From assembly GCA_030280995.1 (NCBI GenBank), contig JASXTE010000005.1:22933001-22997000 (forward strand): 64,000 bases of DNA, in the 5' to 3' direction. Shown here in pieces: positions 57,577 to 64,000 of the stretch (position 1 is its first letter; the number at the start of each line of letters is the position of its first letter). The notes beneath the pieces were generated by a model. The model made no database searches and was not told where the DNA came from. It worked only from the letters and a program-made list of their open reading frames with translations. The position numbers and the translations under genes are program-made. Source of the stretch: Hemileia vastatrix. Its lineage: Eukaryota > Basidiomycota > Pucciniomycetes > Pucciniales > Zaghouaniaceae.

Positions 57577-57890
57577 ATTTACACTAGACATGCTTCCCAT
57601 TTTCTTTATTTATTATTTCAACCTCTTAATTTCTTTTCTTAAAACATACCAATTTTATAATGCATATCAGAAAATTCAAAAAAAAATGCTTCACCACAAA
57701 AAGCTTCTCATAAAGCAAGCCCCTCAGAAGAAAAAGCAAAGTGTGGACAGCTGAAAAAGTAAGATTATCTCATCATGATCAACTTCCTAAAAATCAAATT
57801 ATATTATGATTCATTTTTTAGGGGTGAGGAGTCCACTTTTATTGGATTTCTATCTTTTTCTAAGTTTAATTGCTTCTTAAACATGAAAAA
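57577..57890 (+). pseudogene. SANT/NAM-like relic of F
   Basis: Resumes exactly where B and C would continue: the sequence ACTAGACATGCTTCC matches the promoter of B, then decayed coding sequence from about 57665 with traces of KASSHKASP, KKxDYLIMINFLKIK and a weak GEESTFIG. Stops and shifts abound. Same gene as in A-C, much older. Confidence 0.65.
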
Positions 57891-59034
57891 AAGCTTTTGA
57901 ATATAATTAATGAGAATTTTGAAGGTATGATATCAGGATTAGGATGGAAGGTATTAGAGATTAGTGAATTAGTTATTGATGATTAACAAAAAGATATAAG
58001 TATGATTTTGAAAGAATTTCAAGAAGATGTCAAAGAGAAATATAGAAGGAATGATTCATACTTGTAGTAATAGTAGATTAAAACCAAATAAATTTCTCAA
58101 TAATTAAATACTAAATTTATGCTAAATTTTCGAATGTGCTATTGTGCTTGGATGGATCTTTACCCTTAATTCACACAGAATACAGTTAATTATTACCTTC
58201 ATTCAGGAATTTTTCCTTAAGAGGCCCTCTTACGTAACATAGTGTCACCAGAAAACCTACACACAAGGTTGAGGGTGTTCCTGAGTAAGTGAGATTGGGG
58301 ATTTATTTTGAAACTACTTTGACATACAGAGGAGTACCTTAAAGATGTGGTTTAAAGATATGTTGAAGGAAATTATCCTAATTTGAGAGATTTTTAAGGA
58401 GAATATTAATATAAATTTAAAGGTGATACTCATATTTGAAGAAATCTTAAAAAGGGTTGTAAACTTAATAATCAAGAGAAATGATTCAATAATTTAGGAT
58501 TGATTTAAAATAATTATTAAGAAAAGGAAGGAAACAATAATAACCCAACATACTACTATAAGTTTGATACTATCAAAATGATATTATAATTTAATTCTAG
58601 GGAATTTCAAATCAAAACCAGCACCATCTATATAGACAAGTCCACCTTGAATTGGCCCTTTTAATAAAAATACTTGCCATACCATAGACCCCTTATTATT
58701 TCCCCCTTTTCCTACTTAAAAACCCATTAACAGCCCTCAGACACACAATAACCTGCATTGGGAATATCATGTTGACCATACTACTAATCATACATCAATT
58801 TGTTTAAATTAAAAAGCATAAGCATGTAATTGAAATTAATAAACAATTTCAGATTTAGCATTTAGACAAGCAAAGTCAAATAAGTGATTCTGGATTGAGA
58901 ACACAAAGGAAATACAGTTGTTAAGCAAATTTTTCTTCTATTCTTTTCTTATGGATTTAGTTGAGACAATTGTGTCCTAGATTATGGACTTAGTTATCTG
59001 CTTTTGCTTTGAATGTCACACTTTGTGCGACACA
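57891..59034. other. Interior of relic F, unassigned
   Basis: AT-rich with no gene that I can support. The region where the oxygenase gene would be expected shows no recognisable HxD motif. A GC-richer stretch near 58620-58780 could be another small insertion. Confidence 0.4.
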
Positions 59035-59840
59035 AAGACTAGCAAATAAAACTTTTCAAGATTCAAATAGAATGTTCAATACAGAAACTAGACTTTTCTA
59101 AATGATATTTGAGCTTGGAATTCCATCTGTCTTCTGAAGCTGGTCACTGAAAATCTGGAAGTACATACTTTCCATTCACATAAACTGAATCTTACAGAAG
59201 ATAATGATCTTCATCAAAAAATTTCTCAGGTTCTTTTGAAATCTTCATTCTTTGGAAGATGTGGGAATCATGAAATGATTCAGGATAGCCATCAAATAAT
59301 GATATGAATTTTTTGTTGATGTCACTTTAAGCTTAATGAAAATTAAATACATATATAGATGATATAGTAGCTTGTGTTAGTATCAAAAAGAATGAATAGA
59401 TTAAAAAAATATGCTACCTCTTTTTTCTGTCAAAGTAATGGTTTCTACCTTCAGCAGAGTTCTGTCTAAACAAAATAGTTTTAACATAAAAAAAACCAGC
59501 ACATCCTAGTAAAACCTCTTCTTGAATAACATGAGATTATTCAAGTCATTCTTCTTTTTTTGGTCAAGTGAGAAGTTTGAATTCCATGGAAAGGATAGCA
59601 GTGATGCATTATTTTGTAATGCTATTAATTGAGCCATACTCTAAAGAAAAGACGGTTTTCAAATGTTTCAAAGCTGCTCCATTAATATTGGACCCCAATT
59701 GACATACTTCAATGGTCAATTAAATTGAAGGATCACATTGTTTTTTTTGTGAATTATTTTAAAACTTGGGGTGATCCTTAATAAGCTCAACCTATTTAGT
59801 TAAGATATCATTTGAAGTCCTGAATAGCTGTCTATAACTT
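59035..59840 (-). pseudogene. Harbinger-type transposase relic of F
   Basis: On the minus strand this aligns base for base, with many changes, to 32925-33740 of C: the HTH region, the intron-like gap (with the same donor AAAAGAG/GTA), the segment corresponding to AGYPxSxHDS, the ADSxYVNGKYVL region and the IEHSIxILK region. It shows that F had the transposase in the same relative position. The N-terminus and TIR are cut off by an LTR-alpha at about 59840. Confidence 0.7.
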
Positions 59841-60409
59841 TCAGTCTGGATATTCCTAGTAATGAGAAAAAACAACTTATAAATTTTTTTAAACAGATTT
59901 AGTACACATGGGAACAATAAATAAAGGTATACAAGTTTTATACATAAGTGAAATCAATTATTAAACACAATATATGCCATTATAATACCTTATATACACT
60001 TATATATCCACCTTTTATAACTCTTATGTACTTAATGTTAAGTTCAAATATTTCATGTTAATCTTAACAACCTTAAACATAAGGCTAAATAATATTTAAT
60101 TAGACTTTAAGCTGTTGTTTTCATTGTTTTATGTAAAAAACAAGAAATGCGCTTTAGATCACTTAAAAGTTGAATATATGCACTATAAATTTAATAATAC
60201 TAAAAATTCTCCTTTACAGATAAATTTTTCTTAATTAGGAATATTGATTTGGCTACTCAAATTCATAAAAAGAACACTTTTTAAATTTGGTCTTTTTTAT
60301 TCCAGAAATAGCTTCTGTGTACTGGCAACATACTGCCTGCATTTTTCCTATGTGAATAGCTTCATTTTTAGTAAATTTAGGTTTTTCACACTATAATTAC
60401 CCCCACATT
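59840..60409 (+). repeat. LTR-alpha relic, cut by Gypsy-4
   Basis: Decayed start of LTR-alpha (TCAGTCTGGATATTCCTAG) that follows 29879-30440 in order, up to the insertion point of Gypsy-4. Confidence 0.75.
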
Positions 60410-61162
60410 TGTCAGGGTGTGGACTAGAGGTATAGTAATTTGATGGTAACCCTGAACAAGATATTAGTTAATATAAAGGTGATATAACTAATCAATAGAA
60501 AATTTAGAGTGTAATAGTTATTTGAGAGGTAGTGACTTCTAAAGTAATGGGGATTTTAAATTAGAAGATTTTATTTTATTTGTTGAAACCCTTACAACAC
60601 GGTAATTAAATATTTGAAATTAGGCCTTTTTAAATTATAACTAATAATAGGATGTAAATTTAACACCTTATAAAGTAATAAAAAAGATGGCACGTTGGTA
60701 TTTGGATAAATGTGTGTAAAAAGGAATGATATTTCCACCAAATCTTCCCCCCCTTATATAGACCCAAGAAAGACTAGATACATAAAATAATTCCCATCAG
60801 GGGCAAAAGAGAAAGAACAAAGACGTGGAAATAAAGAGACTAAAAATGACAAGAGAAACAAATATAAAGTTTCCAGAGAAAAAAGAAATAAAAAGATAGA
60901 AAAGAAAAGAACAATACATCTCATGTGATGTATTTTCCCAGGGAAAAAACCCATGTCAGGTGAGAAAGAAATATATACTAATTTTAATGATTAGAATTTA
61001 TTCCCACTCCAGGATTTTCCCACTTTGGAGGGTAATTGGGACATTGGTTCACGCCCTCTTTTGGGCATTGTCATTACTGAACAATCCTCTGTAAGTTACT
61101 GATGTCCTTTACTTAGTTTTTATTATCATATTTACTAATACTTTCAAATCAGCTGGCTGACA
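60410..61162 (-). repeat. 3' LTR of Gypsy-4 (LTR-gamma-like)
   Basis: 753 bp. On the minus strand it begins TGTCAGCCAGCTGATTTG and ends CACCCTGACA. It shares the terminal TGTCA/TGACA repeat with the other LTRs but is diverged from 15716-16514 inside. Confidence 0.88.
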
Positions 61163-61202
61163 CTCCCTCACCTAAAAAAAAACAATAAAAAAAAATGCTG
61201 TT

Positions 61203-61898
61203 TCATTTTTTCTTTTTGAATTTTTTGAGAAGAGTTGCCAAATTGCTTATCTCCTTTCCAGGTATCCATCTGTCATGTTCAGTGGACTTGCCTTTATATC
61301 TCAATAAATACTCAACACCCTTCTCTTTTGTAAGGGTTCTTTCATTCAGGATTTTCTCTATTTCAGCAGTATTTTCTATTTCCAAAGGAGTTTTCTTAGG
61401 TCTCCCTCTTCTCTTTGGAAATAAGTCATTATTTGACTTGTAAGGCTTTATCAATGATATAGGAAAAACAGGATGTTTCCTATCATATGGTGCATACAGT
61501 ATCACTTCTACTGCATTTGTCCCTATCATTCTTTTAACAATAAATGGCCCAATGAATGGATCCTTCAATTTATTATTACCTTGTAAGTTAAAATGTACTG
61601 TTGAAATCAAAATTTCATCCCCCTCATTAAAAGTGCAATCTTTATGGGATTTATCCCATCTTTTCTTCTCATATTCAAAAGCTTTCTCCACACAATTATT
61701 AGCATGTTTTCTACATAATTGTTGCATTTGGAGGAAAGATTTAGCACCAGGGTGAATGTCAATTTTTGGTAAGTTATTATTGAGTAAATGAGCAGGAGTA
61801 TTTGGTACATATCCCAGCCATAGTTCAAAAGGCTTTCTTTCAGTAACTGAGTGGACAGTACTATTGTAGGCAAATTCCAAGCCAGGCAATAAAGTGAC
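61203..61898 (-). pseudogene. Gypsy-4 integrase C-terminus with chromodomain
   Basis: Continues the pol frame after a TGA at 61899-61901 that replaces the Trp codon seen in Gypsy-1 (RFTHDWVTLLPG). It contains LEFAYNSTVHSVT, the SH3-like region (FNEGDEILISTVHF) and a C-terminal chromodomain (EIEKILNERTLT to LLKKFKKKK). Confidence 0.92.
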
Positions 61899-64000
61899 TC
61901 AGTCATGTGTAAACCTTTCATTATCCTTATATTCAAGACCAAAAGCACAATATCTTCTAATCATGTCTTCTAATGTTTGAATCATTCTCTCAGCCAATCC
62001 ATCAGTTTGAGGATGGTGAGCAGTTGAAAATTTCAATTCACACCCACAAATATCCATCAAGGACATCCAGAATTCAGAAGTGAATTTTGGATCCCTATCA
62101 GAAATAATAGCTTTGGGAAAACCTGCAGTGTTGAACATATGTAACCACCACAGGAAAGCTAATTCTTTTGTGGAAACCTCTTTATGAGTAGGGATGAATT
62201 TACACATTTTGGTAAATCTATCCACAATCACCCAACAAGAATTGAAACTTTCTTTTCCTGCTGGTGGAAGGCCAGTGACAAAATCCATGTTAACAATCTG
62301 CCAAGGTTTTCCTGCCTTCTCAATATGTTGCATCAAACCTTCTCTCTTACCTGTCATTCTCTTAGATTTTTGGCAGGCATCACAGGTTTCAACATATGTC
62401 TTTGCATCTTCAGACATATTCATCCACCAGGCTGTATTCTTCAGTCTGATTAGTGTCTTTTCATAGTCAAAGTGACCTGCTAATATGTCATCATGGCAAA
62501 GTTTTAAAATTGTCTCTTTCATTGAAGGGGCTATTACAATTACATTGCTGAGCTTCCTCCTGTAATATAAATACCCATCTTCAATGGAGAATTTTCCTTT
62601 GTTAAGAGCATTCTGGTATTTCAGTGGCAATGTCTTAATTAAGGGCTGAATAGAGGCATTTTTTGGATCATTTAGGATAGTACAGAGTTTTTGTAACTCA
62701 GCATTTTCCTCATATGAAGCCAAAATTAATTGCATCAATTCCTTTTCCATATCCACAATATATACCCCAAATATGTGTGTCACCTCATCTTCTGGGACAT
62801 ATGCAGGATTGGAATCATTGTTTGGTAAGGGTAATCTTGATAGCATATCCACATTGGAATGCATATTTCCAGATCTATGGATAATTGTCATCCTCCCTCT
62901 GTATTCTTGTACTTCCAGCTGCCATCTAAACATGTGTCTGTTAGGAGTCTTCATGTTCAACAATGACTTCACTGCACTACAATCAGTGACCAGCTCAAAT
63001 TTTTGGTCCTCCAAATAGTAATGTAATTTATCCAGGGCCCACACAACTGCCAAACATTCCAGTTGTGTGGCTCCATATTTTAATTCACTGTTTCTCAAGG
63101 TTCTTGAAATATAACAGATTACTACTTCAGAGATTTTCTCATTGATGACTTGTTTTTGGTGGAGAGCAGCTCCTAGTCCAACAAAACTAGCATCAGTGTA
63201 TAAAAAAAATGGCTGGTTAAAATCTGGTAGGCCCAAGATTGGAGCAGAAACCAAACATTGTTTTAAGGCATCAAAGGCTCTTTGTCTCTCATTTGTCCAG
63301 ACAAAAGCCACTTCTTTTCTGATCAATTGTGTCAGAGGGGCTGCTATTACCTGATAATTTTTCATATATTGCCTGTAATAACCACACATCCCCAAAAAAC
63401 TCTGCACTTCTTTTACAGTGGTAGGTGCATTGACATGCTGTATGGCTGCCACCTTATTTTGGTCAACACATATTTGCAAACCTGATACAACATGCCCCAA
63501 AACCTTTAAGGAGTGGAATCCAAATTTACATTTCTTTAAGGCTAAGGTCATATTGATGGCATCCATTTTCTGGAACACTTTACTCAGGTGAACCAAATGA
63601 TCTTCAAAGGTTTTTGAAAAAATAATGATGTCATCAATGTACACCATCATCCATCCCTCCATAATTTCTTGATGAAAAGTATTGTCCATCACTTTTTGAA
63701 ACACTGAAGGGGCATTCTTAGGGCCAAAAGGCATCCTAATGTATTTGTAAATACCCAAGTGAGTTGCAATCATCAAATAATTTTGTGAGTCCTTCTCAAC
63801 AGGTATTTGGTGGTATCCCTTATTCCCATCCAAGCAACTGATATACTTGGCTCCCTGTAAGGTAGCATGTATTGAGTTTATTCTTGGTAGAGGATAAATA
63901 TCATCAATTGTGTGGGTATTAAGGGCTCTATAATCACCACACAACCTAGCCTTGTCCTTTTCATAAGAAATTAAGACTGGTGAGATTACACAATATTTAG
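61899..64000 (-). CDS. Gypsy-4 RT, RNase H and integrase core
   Basis: Open from the window edge to 61899. RT: ARLCGDYRALN, SCLDGNKGYHQIPVEKDSQN and the catalytic YIDD (VYIDDIIIFSK). RNase H: LYTDASFVGLG, LECLAVVWAL, LVTDCSAV, SNVDMLSR. Integrase: HDDILAGHFDYEKT with CDACQKSKR (intact HHCC), then NMDFVTGL, IISDRDPKF and TDGLAERMIQ, so all catalytic residues are present. A single TGG-to-TGA change ends it before the last domain. Protease and gag lie outside the window. Confidence 0.93.
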   Translation of the reverse strand, partial: KYCVISPVLISYEKDKARLCGDYRALNTHTIDDIYPLPRINSIHATLQGAKYISCLDGNKGYHQIPVEKDSQNYLMIATHLGIYKYIRMPFGPKNAPSVFQKVMDNTFHQEIMEGWMMVYIDDIIIFSKTFEDHLVHLSKVFQKMDAINMTLALKKCKFGFHSLKVLGHVVSGLQICVDQNKVAAIQHVNAPTTVKEVQSFLGMCGYYRQYMKNYQVIAAPLTQLIRKEVAFVWTNERQRAFDALKQCLVSAPILGLPDFNQPFFLYTDASFVGLGAALHQKQVINEKISEVVICYISRTLRNSELKYGATQLECLAVVWALDKLHYYLEDQKFELVTDCSAVKSLLNMKTPNRHMFRWQLEVQEYRGRMTIIHRSGNMHSNVDMLSRLPLPNNDSNPAYVPEDEVTHIFGVYIVDMEKELMQLILASYEENAELQKLCTILNDPKNASIQPLIKTLPLKYQNALNKGKFSIEDGYLYYRRKLSNVIVIAPSMKETILKLCHDDILAGHFDYEKTLIRLKNTAWWMNMSEDAKTYVETCDACQKSKRMTGKREGLMQHIEKAGKPWQIVNMDFVTGLPPAGKESFNSCWVIVDRFTKMCKFIPTHKEVSTKELAFLWWLHMFNTAGFPKAIISDRDPKFTSEFWMSLMDICGCELKFSTAHHPQTDGLAERMIQTLEDMIRRYCAFGLEYKDNERFTHD

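Larger units (their letters stand above)
60410..64000 (-). mobile_element. Gypsy-4: chromodomain Ty3/Gypsy element, cut by window end
   Basis: Minus-strand element with 3' LTR 60410-61162, polypurine tract (AGGTGAGGGAG), then integrase-chromodomain, RNase H and RT to the window edge. It is close to Gypsy-1 in protein sequence. The flank ACATT (60405-60409) should recur beyond the window if the element is complete. Confidence 0.93.

Noticed and set aside
62184..63485. Plus-strand ORFs over the Gypsy-4 region
   Set aside because: Antisense shadows of the minus-strand pol frame.

Overview
The window is AT-rich nuclear DNA made almost entirely of transposable elements; I found no convincing host gene, tRNA or rRNA. 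It looks like a filamentous basidiomycete, most likely a rust fungus (Pucciniales). The reasons are chromodomain Ty3/Gypsy elements, Harbinger-type transposons with a Myb/SANT-NAM partner gene, a TET/JBP-like 2OG-Fe(II) oxygenase of the kind expanded in basidiomycetes, and introns of 57-73 nt. Genus is not resolved. All names below (elements A-G, H segment, Gypsy-1 to -4, LTR-alpha to -delta) are mine.

Layout. 1-1308: an inverted LTR-alpha. 2437-11720: old Harbinger-type element D, split by younger element A (4349-8561). 11724-15715: element B, abutting D and cut by Gypsy-1 (15716-20095, minus strand). 20096-31356: decayed Gypsy-2 (plus strand) with two solo LTRs inside. 32422-39303: complete element C. 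39588-39874 plus 57577-59840: relic F, split by the TIR element G (39875-57576). G holds a solo LTR-gamma (41837-42965) and a solo LTR-beta (44117-56087), and the LTR-beta is split by the young retrotransposon Gypsy-3 (44884-55693, minus strand). 59840-60409: LTR-alpha relic, broken by Gypsy-4 (60410 to beyond 64000, minus strand).

The DNA transposons share one plan, complete in C: TIR starting AGGGGGTGTC, DDE transposase (forward), pyrimidine tract with a large palindrome and purine tract, TET/JBP-like oxygenase (forward), converging SANT/NAM-like gene (reverse), TIR, with 3-bp target duplications AAT or ATT. B and D keep parts of the same order. The transposase and SANT protein would be the two usual Harbinger partners. 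The oxygenase is an unusual third gene that could oxidise 5-methylcytosine and help the element escape silencing (inference). Every copy here carries some disabling change.

Gypsy-3 is the other remarkable object. It is young (two 1165-bp LTRs that are almost identical, intact gag, one stop in pol) and carries 27 same-orientation copies of a small hairpin followed by TAAACTG or TAAACTA, spread over its 3' region, its pol coding sequence and the gag/pol junction. The stem bases change in compensating pairs between copies, which argues for a conserved structure.
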